62,798 nucleotides of DNA from DASWHR01 sp036398095 (GCA_036398095.1 DASWHR010000064.1:1-62798), one strand, 5' to 3'. Numbered from the stretch's first letter, positions 1 through 8,660 are shown. The notes: a model not told the origin generated them from the sequence alone. Translations and numbers: made by a program.

Positions 1-296
1 CGCTCTTGGTTGTAGACGCTCACGCCGGTGATGTCGGTGGGGAGCAGGTCGGGCGTGAACTGGATGCGACGCCAGGCGCAGCCCATCGTTCGGGCGAGCG
101 ATTTGGCGAGCAGGGTCTTGCCCACGCCGGGCACGTCTTCAATCAGCAGATGCCCGTGAGCGAGCATGCACACCAGCGCCAGGCGGACCTGGTCGTCCTT
201 GCCTTGGAGAACCTCGTCGATGTTGTCGCGGATGCGGGCCAGCAGGACGGCGCTATCGGCGACGCTTGATGGAACGGATGTCTTTCGCGGCGGCAC
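1..296 (-). CDS. MoxR-family AAA+ ATPase, N-terminal part (cut by window edge)
   Basis: The first 98 codons of a MoxR-type ATPase run off the left edge of the window. These proteins are chaperone-like AAA+ ATPases, usually encoded beside DUF58/VWA-domain proteins and acting in metal insertion or complex assembly. Visible features are the helical lead-in typical of the family (DNIDEVLQGKDDQVRLAL, about residues 24-41) and a Walker A loop EDVPGVGKT (residues 53-61), followed by LLAKSLA. The GTG start at 296 follows a GGGAGG ribosome site. The gene is divergent from the ABC importer operon. Walker B, sensor and arginine-finger regions lie outside the window, so integrity cannot be judged. Confidence 0.88.
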   Translation of the reverse strand, partial: MPPRKTSVPSSVADSAVLLARIRDNIDEVLQGKDDQVRLALVCMLAHGHLLIEDVPGVGKTLLAKSLARTMGCAWRRIQFTPDLLPTDITGVSVYNQE

Positions 297-517
297 GAGT
301 CCTCCCGGAAGGTGAGACGCCAGTGTACCCGCCGGTCATCCGGCCGGGCAGGCCTTCCGAAGAGGTCATACGGTGCGGACCGCCCGAAAGATGGGTCCGT
401 CCTTCCGAGGGCCGCCGACGTAGGAAATAGTGGCAGGAGGGGTAGAATCGCCACCCGCGGGGAGGACGAACGTGGCCAGCCCGCACCGACAGTTCCGGTC
501 ACAGGAGGTGGGAGACC
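297..517. promoter_or_regulatory. divergent intergenic region, MoxR / ABC importer
   Basis: This spacer between two divergent genes must hold both promoters. On the plus strand a TAGAAT at 443-448 could be a -10 element, but I see no convincing -35. AGGAGG at 503-508 is a strong ribosome site that fixes the TTG start at 518. No operator palindrome or riboswitch is recognisable. All open frames here are shadows. Confidence 0.35.
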
Positions 518-2161
518 TTGATTCACGGCAAGACAGTGCGCTTTGCGGCGCTCGTGATGGTCCTCGGTCTCGTCGCGACGGCATGCGGCGGCGACGGGGA
601 CGGCGACACCGGTCAAGGCAAGACCGGAGGCACCTTCGTGTTCGGCGCTTCGGCGGACCCGGTGAGCCTCGACGGCGCGTTCGTTTCCGACGGCGAGTCG
701 ATTCGCGTGATCTACCAGGTCTTCGAAGGGCTCGTTCGCACCGAGGACGGCGGCTTCAAGCCGGTTCCCTCGCTCGCGACGAAATGGGACTCGTCGGCCG
801 ACGGCAAGGTTTGGACATTCACCTTGCGCGAAGGCGTGAAGTTCCACGACGGCACCGATTTCAACGGCGAAGCCGTCTGCTTCAATTTCAACCGCTGGTT
901 CAACTTCAAGGGTCTGTTGCAGAGCGACGCGGTCTCCTACTACTGGAAGACCGTGTTCGGCGGCTTCTCCGATAAGCCGGCCGATAGCCTGTTCAAGTCG
1001 TGCGCCGCTCCCGATGCGAAGACCGCGGTGATCGAGCTGACCAAGCCGTCGGCGTCGTTCCTGTCGGGCTTGGTGCTTGCGAACTTCTCGATTGCCAGTC
1101 CGACTGCGCTGCAGAAGTACGAGGCCGACAAGGTTTCGGGCACGGAGGAAGCACCCAGCTTCGACGGCACTTACGGTTTGGCCCATCCGACCGGAACGGG
1201 TCCGTTCAAGTTTGTGTCCTTCGCGGCCAAGGACCGTCTGGTCCTTGAGCGAAACGACGACTACTGGGGCGAGAAGGCCAAGTTCGATCGCGTGATCTTC
1301 CGTGCGATCGCGGATGCGGCCGCTCGCCGAACCGCGCTCGAGACCGGCGAGATCCATGCCTACGACAACCCCTCGCCCGACGACATCGCGACGCTGCAGA
1401 ACAACTTCAACGTCGAAGAGCGGCCGCCGTTCAACGTCGGCTACATCGGGTTCAACGTCAAGATCGCTCCGTTCGACAACCTCAAGATCCGTCAGGCGGT
1501 CGCGCACGCGATCAATAAGGAAGCATTGCTGACGGCGAAGTATCCGCCGGGCGCCGAGGCGGCGATCGAGTTCCAGCCGCCGGACCTGTTCGGCTGGAAC
1601 GGCGACGTCGCCAAATACGCCTACGACGTGAACAAGGCCAAGCAGCTCATCGCCGAATCGGGGTTGCCGCAGCCGGTCACGCTCGAGTTCTTGTATCCGA
1701 CCGACGTCAGTCGCGGCTACATGCCGGACCCGTCGGCGAACTTCCAGGCATTCAAGTCGGACCTGGAAGCGGCCGGGTTCAGGGTCACGCCCAAGTCCGC
1801 GCCGTGGAATCCCGACTATCTGAACCAGGTGCAGTCCGGCAAGGCCGGGATGTATCTGCTCGGCTGGCTCGCCGACTTCGGCGATCCGGACAACTTCGTC
1901 GGCGTGTTCTTCCAGCAGTACTCGGACCAGTTCGGCTTCACGGAGCAAGCCATCTTCGACAAGCTGAACGCGGCCGAGATCGAAACCGACGAAGCCAAGC
2001 GCACGGATCTCTACAAGGAAGCCAACAAGCTGATCATGGATTTCGTGCCGGGCGTGCCGTACGTGCACACCGCGACGTTCGCCGCCCTCTCCAAGAAGGT
2101 GCAAGGGTTCGTCCCGAGCCCGATCAGCTTGGAGCGCTACTCGATCATGAGCTTGTCCTAG
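518..2161 (+). CDS. ABC transporter substrate-binding lipoprotein, peptide type (SBP_bac_5)
   Basis: This 547-residue extracytoplasmic solute receptor belongs to the DppA/OppA family. It delivers ligand, most likely di- or oligopeptides, to the permease encoded downstream. The N-terminus has a lysine/arginine start, a hydrophobic core and a lipobox LVATAC with Cys23 as lipidation site. After it comes the family entry motif FVFGASADPVSLDGAFVSDG. Later segments such as WTFTLREGVKFHDGT and LKIRQAVAHAINKEALL are typical of SBP_bac_5. The TTG start is chosen because AGGAGG sits 9 nt upstream and the signal peptide begins there. It is first in a five-gene operon; a strong stem-loop follows it. The substrate cannot be read from sequence; nickel, sugars or other ligands are possible in this family. 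Confidence 0.93.
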   Translation: MIHGKTVRFAALVMVLGLVATACGGDGDGDTGQGKTGGTFVFGASADPVSLDGAFVSDGESIRVIYQVFEGLVRTEDGGFKPVPSLATKWDSSADGKVWTFTLREGVKFHDGTDFNGEAVCFNFNRWFNFKGLLQSDAVSYYWKTVFGGFSDKPADSLFKSCAAPDAKTAVIELTKPSASFLSGLVLANFSIASPTALQKYEADKVSGTEEAPSFDGTYGLAHPTGTGPFKFVSFAAKDRLVLERNDDYWGEKAKFDRVIFRAIADAAARRTALETGEIHAYDNPSPDDIATLQNNFNVEERPPFNVGYIGFNVKIAPFDNLKIRQAVAHAINKEALLTAKYPPGAEAAIEFQPPDLFGWNGDVAKYAYDVNKAKQLIAESGLPQPVTLEFLYPTDVSRGYMPDPSANFQAFKSDLEAAGFRVTPKSAPWNPDYLNQVQSGKAGMYLLGWLADFGDPDNFVGVFFQQYSDQFGFTEQAIFDKLNAAEIETDEAKRTDLYKEANKLIMDFVPGVPYVHTATFAALSKKVQGFVPSPISLERYSIMSLS

Positions 2162-2173
2162 CAATGACGAACC

Positions 2174-2209
2174 GGGGGCGGCCTCGTCCGATCGTGGCGG
2201 GCCGCCCCC
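2174..2209 (+). promoter_or_regulatory. intercistronic stem-loop after the substrate-binding gene
   Basis: A perfect 10-bp inverted repeat, GGGGGCGGCC (2174-2183) and GGCCGCCCCC (2200-2209), encloses a 16-nt loop just after the receptor gene and before the first permease gene. It lacks a U-tract. Such hairpins between receptor and permease genes commonly stabilise the upstream message or cause partial termination, giving excess receptor. That role is inferred here. Confidence 0.6.
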
Positions 2210-2218
2210 ATCCACTTC

Positions 2219-3223
2219 ATGCTCAAGTTCGCGGTCCGGCGGCTCATCCAGTTGATCCCGATCCTGATCGGGCTCTCGCTGCTCGTCTTCATCTGGATCC
2301 GCTCGCTCCCCGGAGGTCCGGCCGAGGCGCTGCTCGGCGAACGCGCGACCCCCGAGCGCATCGCGGAGATCCGAGAGCTCTACGGGCTGGACCGTCCCGT
2401 CCATGAGCAATACTTCTCGTATCTGAAGCGCGTCGGGACGCTCGACTTCGGACAGTCGATCGCGAGCCGTCGCAGCGTCACCACCGAGATCGCCGAGCGG
2501 TTCCCCGCGACCGTCGAGCTTGCGCTTGCCGCGATGATCTTCGCGGTCGGGATTGGAATCCCGCTCGGGTTCGCCGCCGCGAAGCGATACCAGACGTGGT
2601 TCGACCATGGATCGCTCGCCGGCTCGCTGCTGGGAATCTCGATCCCGGTGTTCTTCCTCGCGATCCTGCTGAAGTACCTCTTCGCCGTGAAGCTGCAATG
2701 GCTGCCGACGGTCGGCCGGCTCGACGTCACCCGAACGGCCGCGCATCCGACGAACTTCTTTCTGCTCGATGCCCTCTTGACTGGGGATTGGTCCGCGTTC
2801 TGGGATGCCGTCCGGCATCTGATCCTGCCGGCAATCGCACTCGGGACGATCCCGCTCGCGATCGTGACGCGGATCACGCGGGCGGCGGTTCTGGACGTGG
2901 TCAACGAAGACTACGTGCGCACCGCGCGGGCGAAGGGTCTGGCGCCGTCGGTGGTGGACCGGCGGCACGTGCTTCGCAACGCGATGCTGCCGATCGTGAC
3001 CATCGTCGGCCTGCAACTGGGCTTGCTGTTTTCCGGCGCCGTGCTGACCGAGACAGTCTTCGCGTGGGGCGGGATGGGATCGTGGCTGGCCGATGCGATC
3101 TTCAACCGCGACTATCCGGTTTTGCAGGGCGGGATCTTGTTCCTCGCCGCGATGTTCGTCGTGGTGAACCTGATCGTGGACATGGCCTACGCGCTCGTCG
3201 ACCCGCGGATTCGGGTGGGGTGA
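2219..3223 (+). CDS. ABC transporter permease, DppB type
   Basis: This 334-residue integral membrane protein forms one half of the importer channel. It opens with the DppB-type lead LKFAVRRLIQLIPILIGLSLLVF and the conserved LPGGPAEALLGERATPE block. It carries about six hydrophobic segments and an EAA-type loop near ARAKGLAPSVVDRRHVLRNAMLPIVT that docks on the ATPases. It ends with the typical ALVDPRIRVG. The ATG follows the stem-loop after the receptor gene, and the next permease starts 4 nt after its stop. Length and motifs match the family. Confidence 0.93.
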   Translation: MLKFAVRRLIQLIPILIGLSLLVFIWIRSLPGGPAEALLGERATPERIAEIRELYGLDRPVHEQYFSYLKRVGTLDFGQSIASRRSVTTEIAERFPATVELALAAMIFAVGIGIPLGFAAAKRYQTWFDHGSLAGSLLGISIPVFFLAILLKYLFAVKLQWLPTVGRLDVTRTAAHPTNFFLLDALLTGDWSAFWDAVRHLILPAIALGTIPLAIVTRITRAAVLDVVNEDYVRTARAKGLAPSVVDRRHVLRNAMLPIVTIVGLQLGLLFSGAVLTETVFAWGGMGSWLADAIFNRDYPVLQGGILFLAAMFVVVNLIVDMAYALVDPRIRVG

Positions 3224-3227
3224 ATCC

Positions 3228-4139
3228 ATGAGCATCGCGGAGGTCGAGGCGCGCGAGCTGGCCGTCGTCGTTCCAGACGATACCGCCGGATTGTGGCGCG
3301 AGGCCTGGCGCCGGCTGCGCCGCAATCCGATCGCGATCTTCGGCATGGCGATGATCGCCCTGTTCATTCTCGTCGCGATCTTCGCACCGCTGCTCGCGCC
3401 CTACAGCCCGACCAGGGTGGACCTGACCCAGATCCGGCCGGGATCGTTCCCGGGTCCGTCGGCCGAGCATTGGTTCGGCCTGGATCAACTCGGCCGCGAC
3501 GAACTGTCGCGGATCCTCTACGGCGCGCGCTACTCGCTGATCATCGGCGTGGTGTCGCTCTCGATCGGCGCGGCAATCGGGATGCTGATCGGCGGGCTGG
3601 CCGGCGCCGGCGCGCGATGGGTCGATTCGGTCCTGATGCGGCTGATGGACATGATGCTCGCGGTTCCCGGCCTGCTGTTCGCCATCGCGGTCGCCGCGAC
3701 GCTCGGCCGGTCGCTGACGTCGGTGATGATCGCGATCGGCGTGGTGAACGTGCCGATCTTCGCGCGGCTCCTTCGCGGATCGATGCTGGCGCAGCGCGAG
3801 CAGGATTACGTGCTGGCCGCCCGGGCCGTCGGCGTGAAGCCGCGAACGATCGTGATGAGCCACATGCTGCCGAACGCGATCGCTCCGGTGATCGTGCAGG
3901 GGACGCTGTCGATGGCGACCGCAATCATCGATGCGGCCGGCCTCGCCTTCCTCGGGCTCGGCTCGGCCGACCCGGGCGTGCCCGAATGGGGTCGGATGCT
4001 GGCCGAGACCCAATCGTTCCTGCAGCACGCGCCGCATCTGGCGCTGTTCCCCGGCGCGGCGATCGTGCTGTCGGTGCTCGGGTTCAATCTGGTGGGCGAC
4101 GCGCTCCGCGAAGCGCTCGATCCGAAGCTGAGGCGATAG
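3228..4139 (+). CDS. ABC transporter permease, DppC type
   Basis: This 303-residue partner permease has a cytoplasmic N-terminus leading to LWREAWRRLRRNPIAIFGMAMIALF, the OppC-type N-terminal segment. It then has LLAPYSPTRVDLTQ, the FGLDQLGRDELSRILYGARYSL signature, and five to six hydrophobic helices. The EAA-like loop reads around LAARAVGVKPRTIVMSHMLPN. The C-terminus (GDALREALDPKLRR) is intact. It is tightly coupled to the preceding permease (4-nt gap) and the following ATPase gene (1-nt gap), consistent with one heteromeric importer. Confidence 0.93.
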   Translation: MSIAEVEARELAVVVPDDTAGLWREAWRRLRRNPIAIFGMAMIALFILVAIFAPLLAPYSPTRVDLTQIRPGSFPGPSAEHWFGLDQLGRDELSRILYGARYSLIIGVVSLSIGAAIGMLIGGLAGAGARWVDSVLMRLMDMMLAVPGLLFAIAVAATLGRSLTSVMIAIGVVNVPIFARLLRGSMLAQREQDYVLAARAVGVKPRTIVMSHMLPNAIAPVIVQGTLSMATAIIDAAGLAFLGLGSADPGVPEWGRMLAETQSFLQHAPHLALFPGAAIVLSVLGFNLVGDALREALDPKLRR

Positions 4140-4140
4140 C

Positions 4141-5154
4141 GTGGCGCTGCTCGAGGTCCGGGACCTTCACGTCGTCTTCAAGCGGCGGGGCCGCGCGCCC
4201 GTCGCGGCCGTGGACGGCGTCTCCTTCGACATCGAGCCCGGCAGTATGACCGGCATCGTCGGCGAATCCGGCTGCGGCAAGAGCGTCACGTCGCTGGCCG
4301 TGATGGGGTTGCTGCCGTCGCGCGGCGTGCAGGTGCACGGCTCGGTGCGCCTGGACGGCAGCGAGCTGATCGGACGGGGGGACGAAGACATGCGCGGGGT
4401 TCGCGGCCGCCGGATCGCGATGATCTTCCAGGATCCGATGACCTCGCTCAATCCGGTGCTCACGATCGGACGGCAGATCGGCGAGGCGATTCGCCGCCAC
4501 TTCGGCACCGACGAAGACGAGGCGCGCCGGCGCACCGCCGAGATCCTCGACGCCGTCGGGATTCCCGGCGCGCGCTCGCGGCTGGGCGCCTATCCGCATC
4601 AGTTCTCCGGCGGGATGCGCCAGCGCGTCGTGATCGCGATGGCGCTCGCCTGCGAGCCGTCGCTGATCATCGCCGACGAGCCCACCACTGCCTTGGACGT
4701 GACCATCCAAGCGCAAATCCTCGAACTGATCCGCGGCTTGGTCATCGAACGAGGCACGGCCCTGATCATGATCACGCACGACTTGGGTGTCGTCGCCAAC
4801 ATGTGCGACACGGTGAACGTGATGTACGCAGGACGCTTCGTCGAAAGCGCCGAACGCTACGCGCTGTTCGCCGCGCCACGTCATCCGTACACGGCCGGAC
4901 TGCTCGCATCGGTGCCGCGACTGGACGAGCCGCGCGGCACCCGGCTGATGCCGATTCGCGGCAATCCGCGCGATGTGATCCCGTGGAGCGCCGGATGCGC
5001 GTTCGCGCCGCGCTGCGACAACGTGATCGATCGCTGCACGGCCGCCGCTCCGGGGCTCGAGGAGATCGAGTTCGGCCGGACGCTTCGCTGCTTCAATCCC
5101 GTCCCGCCGCCGCCCGAAGTCCCGCCGCCCGCGGCGAAGCGGAGGCGCGCGTGA
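4141..5154 (+). CDS. ABC transporter ATP-binding protein, DppD type
   Basis: This 337-residue ATPase is one of two energising the peptide-type importer. Visible motifs are Walker A GESGCGKS (41-48), Q-loop IFQDPMTSLNP, signature FSGGMRQR, Walker B LIIADEPTTALD and switch histidine ITHDLGVV. The C-terminal HPYTAGLLASVPRLD and a Cys-containing tail (CAFAPRC...C...C) are typical of oligopeptide ATPases, where the cysteines have been linked to an Fe-S site in some family members. The GTG start lies 1 nt after the previous stop, and its TGA overlaps the next GTG. Confidence 0.93.
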   Translation: MALLEVRDLHVVFKRRGRAPVAAVDGVSFDIEPGSMTGIVGESGCGKSVTSLAVMGLLPSRGVQVHGSVRLDGSELIGRGDEDMRGVRGRRIAMIFQDPMTSLNPVLTIGRQIGEAIRRHFGTDEDEARRRTAEILDAVGIPGARSRLGAYPHQFSGGMRQRVVIAMALACEPSLIIADEPTTALDVTIQAQILELIRGLVIERGTALIMITHDLGVVANMCDTVNVMYAGRFVESAERYALFAAPRHPYTAGLLASVPRLDEPRGTRLMPIRGNPRDVIPWSAGCAFAPRCDNVIDRCTAAAPGLEEIEFGRTLRCFNPVPPPPEVPPPAAKRRRA

Positions 5155-6182
5155 GCGATCGGCTGCTTGCGGTCCGGGATCTGCGCGTCCACTTTCCCAT
5201 CAAGCAAGGCCTGGTGATGGAGCGAACCGTCGGCGCGGTGCGCGCCGTCGACGGCGTGGATCTGGATATTGAGCGCGGCGAGACGCTGGGGCTGGTGGGG
5301 GAGTCGGGCTGCGGCAAGACCACCGTCGGCCGGGCGATCCTTCGCCTGGTCGAGCCGACATCGGGATCGATCGTGTTCGACGGACGCGACATCACGCATC
5401 TGAAGGGCGAAGCGCTGCGACAGATGCGCCGCCGCATGCAGACGATCTTCCAGGATCCGTTCTCCAGCCTCGATCCCCGCCAAAGCGTCGCCCGGATCGT
5501 CGCCGAGCCGATGCGCGTCCACGGCCTGGCATCGCGAGCCGAAGTCCAAGATCGTGTTCGCGAGCTGCTTGAAACCGTTGGTTTGCCGGCCGAGGCGGGG
5601 AGTCGCTATCCACACGAGTTCTCCGGCGGTCAGCGGCAGCGAATTGGCATCGCGCGAGCGCTGGGACTGAACCCGGATCTGATCGTGGCCGACGAACCGG
5701 TCTCGGCGCTGGACGTGTCGATCCGCGCGCAAGTGCTGAACCTGCTGGAAGAGCTGCAGGATCGCTTTTCGCTGACCTACCTGTTCGTCTCTCACGACCT
5801 GGCGGTGGTCCGCCACATTTCCGACCGGATCGCGGTCATGTACCTGGGCACGATCGTCGAGGTCGCGTCCGCGGACTCTCTCTACGAACAGCCGCTGCAT
5901 CCGTACACCTTGGCGTTGCTGTCGGCGATCCCGATCCCGGACCCGGTGGTCGAGCAGCGTCGTCGCCGGATTCTGCTGGCCGGCGACCTGCCTTCACCGG
6001 CCGATCCGCCGACCGGCTGCCGGTTTCACACCCGCTGCCCGTTCCGCCGGCCCGAGCGTTGCCACGACGAAATCCCGGCGCTGCGCGAGATCGATGGCGG
6101 CCATCGGGTCGCATGCCACTACGCCGAGCAGATCCGCGACGGCGAGATCCGGCCGGCGGCCGGCGCCGTCGTCGAGGGTTAG
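5151..6182 (+). CDS. ABC transporter ATP-binding protein, DppF type
   Basis: This 343-residue second ATPase has Walker A GESGCGKT (50-57), signature FSGGQRQR, Walker B LIVADEPVSALD and VSHDLAVV. Its C-terminal oligopeptide extension includes HPYTLALLSAIPIPDP and CRFHTRCPFRRPERC. The GTG at 5151 is chosen because it overlaps the TGA of the preceding ATPase gene in a 4-nt GTGA junction and begins with SDRLLAVRDLRVHF, the expected N-terminus. The frame is open far upstream, but that part only shadows the previous gene. This is the last gene of the operon. Confidence 0.92.
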   Translation: MSDRLLAVRDLRVHFPIKQGLVMERTVGAVRAVDGVDLDIERGETLGLVGESGCGKTTVGRAILRLVEPTSGSIVFDGRDITHLKGEALRQMRRRMQTIFQDPFSSLDPRQSVARIVAEPMRVHGLASRAEVQDRVRELLETVGLPAEAGSRYPHEFSGGQRQRIGIARALGLNPDLIVADEPVSALDVSIRAQVLNLLEELQDRFSLTYLFVSHDLAVVRHISDRIAVMYLGTIVEVASADSLYEQPLHPYTLALLSAIPIPDPVVEQRRRRILLAGDLPSPADPPTGCRFHTRCPFRRPERCHDEIPALREIDGGHRVACHYAEQIRDGEIRPAAGAVVEG

Positions 6183-6231
6183 CCGCGCGGTTTCGGCTCG
6201 TTTTGCGGCGGGAAACGTCCCGGGCCGCTGC

Positions 6232-6273
6232 TATACTCCGCGGCGAGCCGGCCACCCCGGCCGGCGAAGGAGG
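6232..6273 (+). promoter_or_regulatory. candidate -10 and ribosome site of the HNH gene
   Basis: TATACT at 6232-6237 resembles an actinobacterial -10 element. AAGGAGG at 6267-6273, 10 nt before TTG 6284, is a near-perfect ribosome site and decides the start of the following gene. No good -35 is seen at standard spacing. Confidence 0.5.
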
Positions 6274-6283
6274 CCGTACCCGC

Positions 6284-6808
6284 TTGGGGAGAGCACTCGT
6301 CCTCAACGCGACGTATGAACCGCTGTGTGTCGTTCCGATCCGGCGGGCGGTCGTCCTTGTCCTGAAAGAAAAGGCCGAAGTCGTCCACGAAAACGGCGGG
6401 GCGCTCCACTCCGAGCGGATGAGCTTCGCGATCCCGTCCGTGATCCGGCTCAAATACGTGGTGCGGGTGCCGTATCGCGCGCGCGTGTCGCTGTCGCGCA
6501 GGGCCGTGTTCGTTCGCGACAACTTCACCTGCCAGTACTGCGGCCGGACGGCCGAGAACGTCGATCACGTCATCCCGCGCTCCAAGGGGGGGACTCACAC
6601 CTGGGACAACGTGGTCGCCGCGTGCAAACGCTGCAATTCCACGAAGGAAGACAAGACGCCGCAGCAGGCCGGGCTTCGCCTTCGCCACCGGCCGGGCGCC
6701 CCACGCGAAACCGTCTGGATCGTCGTCGCCGTCGGCCGCGTCGATCCAAAGTGGGAGCCGTACTTGGGGCGAGTGCGCGATCTCGTCGCGCCACACTCAT
6801 CGGCCTAG
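6284..6808 (+). CDS. HNH endonuclease family protein
   Basis: This 174-residue protein belongs to the small HNH family that begins LVLNATYEPLCVVPIRRAVVLVLKEKAEVV. The C-terminal half holds the HNH zinc module: CQYC (83-86), the DHVIPRSKGG histidine motif (H95), the WDNVV asparagine (N109) and CKRC (114-117). Family members are widespread in actinobacteria and cyanobacteria, mostly without known function. Activity would be metal-dependent DNA nicking or cleavage. The TTG start is fixed by AAGGAGG upstream and by the conserved N-terminus. It appears monocistronic, between the importer operon and an ATPase gene. Confidence 0.87.
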   Translation: MGRALVLNATYEPLCVVPIRRAVVLVLKEKAEVVHENGGALHSERMSFAIPSVIRLKYVVRVPYRARVSLSRRAVFVRDNFTCQYCGRTAENVDHVIPRSKGGTHTWDNVVAACKRCNSTKEDKTPQQAGLRLRHRPGAPRETVWIVVAVGRVDPKWEPYLGRVRDLVAPHSSA

Positions 6809-6826
6809 CGGTAGGATGCGTCGCTG

Positions 6827-6857
6827 GGATTGCAGATACTAGTAGGATATGCAATCC
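6827..6857. repeat. inverted repeat overlapping a possible promoter of the AAA/DUF4143 gene
   Basis: Perfect 8-bp arms GGATTGCA (6827-6834) and TGCAATCC (6850-6857) flank a 15-nt centre that contains the -10-like elements GATACT (6835-6840) and TAGGAT (6843-6848). The repeat ends 7 nt before the ATG at 6865. It could be an operator placed over the promoter or a leader hairpin near the ribosome site. Confidence 0.5.
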
Positions 6858-6864
6858 TGGTGGC

Positions 6865-8004
6865 ATGTTCGACCGGCCGTTTTGGATATCCCGCATCGAG
6901 CAGGCGTGGGAGCGACGGTCCCTGGTGTGGCTGGTGGGGGTCCGGCGGTCCGGCAAGACGGTTCTAAGCCGCTCGCTCGACGGCGTCGAATACCTCGACT
7001 GCGAGCTGCCCAGCGTCCGACGTGTGCTCGCCGATCCCGAGTCGTTCTTGCGCTCGGTTCGAGGAAAGCGGGTCGTGCTGGACGAGGTGCATCGATTGCC
7101 GGATCCGTCGGAGCTGCTGAAGATCGCCGCCGACCACTTCCCCACGGTGCGAATGCTCGCGACCGGGTCGTCGACGCTGCAGGCGACCGCGAAGTTTCGC
7201 GACTCGCTCAGCGGGCGCAAGGAAGAGGTGTGGCTGACGCCGATGATCGAGTCCGACCGCCGGAACGCCGGCGGCGATCTGCCGGCCAGGCTGGGGCGCG
7301 GCGGACTTCCCGAGTTCTTCCTGCGGGGCGGGTCGGAACAGGAGATGCAAGAGTGGCTCGATGCGTATTGGGCGCGCGATGTGCAGGAGTTGTTTCGATT
7401 GGAGCGGCGCGCCTCGTTCGTGCGGTTCGTCGAGCTGATCCTTGCCCGAAGCGGCGGCATCTTTGAAGCGACGGCGTTCGCAGGACCATCCGAGGTGAGC
7501 CGGCAAACGATCGCGAACTATCTCTCCGCGGTCGAGATCACCAAAGTTGCCCACGTCGTGCGGCCGTTTTCAACGCGCCGGGCAACCGAGATCGTCCATG
7601 CACCCAAGGTCTACGCGTTCGACACCGGATTCGTGAAGACGTTTCGCGGCTGGGGAGAGATGCGCGACGAGGACCTGGGCGTGTTCTGGGAGCATTATGT
7701 TCTCAATGAACTGCATGCGCGGGGCGGGGTTATCGACATCAGGCATTGGCGCTCGACGAAGCATCAAGAGGTCGACTTCGTGATCGTGCGCCGCGGACGG
7801 GCGCCGCTGGCGGTCGAATGCAAATGGCGCGCCGACGGCCGTGAAGATCTAACCGGCCTCAAAGCGTTTCGCCGCGCCTACCCGAAGGGAAAGAGCCTCG
7901 TCGTGACCTCCGATGCCGAGCGGTCCTTCGAGCGGGAACTCTTGCCCGGCGTTTCGGTCCGGTACGTGAGCCTTGAAGAAATGCTTCAGGCGGTGGGGTC
8001 GTAG
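6865..8004 (+). CDS. AAA_14-type ATPase with DUF4143 nuclease-like C-terminus
   Basis: This 379-residue protein has an N-terminal P-loop ATPase (GVRRSGKT, residues 25-32; Walker B-like VVLDEVHRLPD with D73/E74; sensor-like LATGSSTL). Its C-terminal DUF4143 part ends in VDFVIVRRGRAPLAVECKW, a PD-(D/E)xK-like core. Family members are common solitary genes in bacteria and archaea; their biological role is unsettled, with mobile or defence-related functions proposed. The ATG at 6865 is chosen because the ATPase begins FDRPFWISRIEQAW, the normal N-terminus. It stands alone, preceded by an inverted repeat. More ordinary codon use and slightly lower GC than its neighbours suggest acquisition. Confidence 0.85.
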   Translation: MFDRPFWISRIEQAWERRSLVWLVGVRRSGKTVLSRSLDGVEYLDCELPSVRRVLADPESFLRSVRGKRVVLDEVHRLPDPSELLKIAADHFPTVRMLATGSSTLQATAKFRDSLSGRKEEVWLTPMIESDRRNAGGDLPARLGRGGLPEFFLRGGSEQEMQEWLDAYWARDVQELFRLERRASFVRFVELILARSGGIFEATAFAGPSEVSRQTIANYLSAVEITKVAHVVRPFSTRRATEIVHAPKVYAFDTGFVKTFRGWGEMRDEDLGVFWEHYVLNELHARGGVIDIRHWRSTKHQEVDFVIVRRGRAPLAVECKWRADGREDLTGLKAFRRAYPKGKSLVVTSDAERSFERELLPGVSVRYVSLEEMLQAVGS

Positions 8005-8090
8005 TTGGATAGGCATTCCGGCCGGTATCGCTACATACGGCCGATTGCTCCGGGCGCGCGGCGATGTTTCATTCCCGGTGGTGAGAATCG

Positions 8091-8660
8091 ATGCAACCAA
8101 TCGGGCAGGTCGTGCGTTTCACTCGCATGCTAAGGGCCGAGAGCGCGTCCAAGGAGACAACGCCGATCGAAGGCACGCGGCTGGAGGAGTTGTATCTATC
8201 TCACGCGCACTCGGCGAAACGGATCGCGTATCTCCTGACCGGCGACGCGGCTCTCGCTGATGACCTTGTGCAGGACGCGTTCGTTCGGCTGGCCGGAAGG
8301 TTCGTGGACTTTCGGCATCCGGATGCCTTTTCAGCGTATCTGCGAAAGACAATCGTCAACCTTGCTCGGTCACGATTTCGAAGGAGCAAGCATGAGCGCG
8401 AGCACTTCAATCGGGAAGCCGGTCGTCGCGAATCCCACTCGTCTCTTCCGGATGTGGCGCTCAAGCTCGAGGTGCGAGCGGCGCTCATGAAGCTGAACAT
8501 TCGGCAACGAACCGCGCTGGTGCTGCGGTATTACGCGGATCTCCCCGATGCTCAGATCGCCGACCTGCTGGGATGCCGCATCGGGACCGTCAAGTCTCTC
8601 GTGTCGCGTGGGGCTGCCGCGCTGAGAGCCGAACTGCGAGGTGGAAGTCATGGATCTTGA
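8091..8660 (+). CDS. sigma-70 family RNA polymerase sigma factor (ECF, SigE-like)
   Basis: This 189-residue ECF-type sigma factor has region 2 at about residues 32-98 (YLSHAHSAKRIAYLLTGDAALADDLVQDAFVRL). Region 4 is at about 134-181, with a helix-turn-helix around DLPDAQIADLLGCRIGTVKS. Regions 1 and 3 are missing, as expected. The ATG at 8091 follows a weak GGTGAG site; an internal ATG at 8127 is a possible alternative. The gene overlaps the next one by 11 nt, so the two are probably co-translated. That partner has one transmembrane helix and is the likely regulator. The target promoter is unknown. Confidence 0.88.
   Translation: MQPIGQVVRFTRMLRAESASKETTPIEGTRLEELYLSHAHSAKRIAYLLTGDAALADDLVQDAFVRLAGRFVDFRHPDAFSAYLRKTIVNLARSRFRRSKHEREHFNREAGRRESHSSLPDVALKLEVRAALMKLNIRQRTALVLRYYADLPDAQIADLLGCRIGTVKSLVSRGAAALRAELRGGSHGS

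Noticed and set aside
143..3367. Very long minus-strand open frame opposite the ABC importer genes
   Set aside because: It is the complement of well-supported plus-strand genes, is Arg/Asp/Gly-rich with no domain, and reflects GC-rich codon structure. The real MoxR start uses another frame.
6181..6204. Terminator after the ABC importer operon
   Set aside because: AGCCG/CGGCT gives only a 5-bp stem before CGTTTT; too weak to call.
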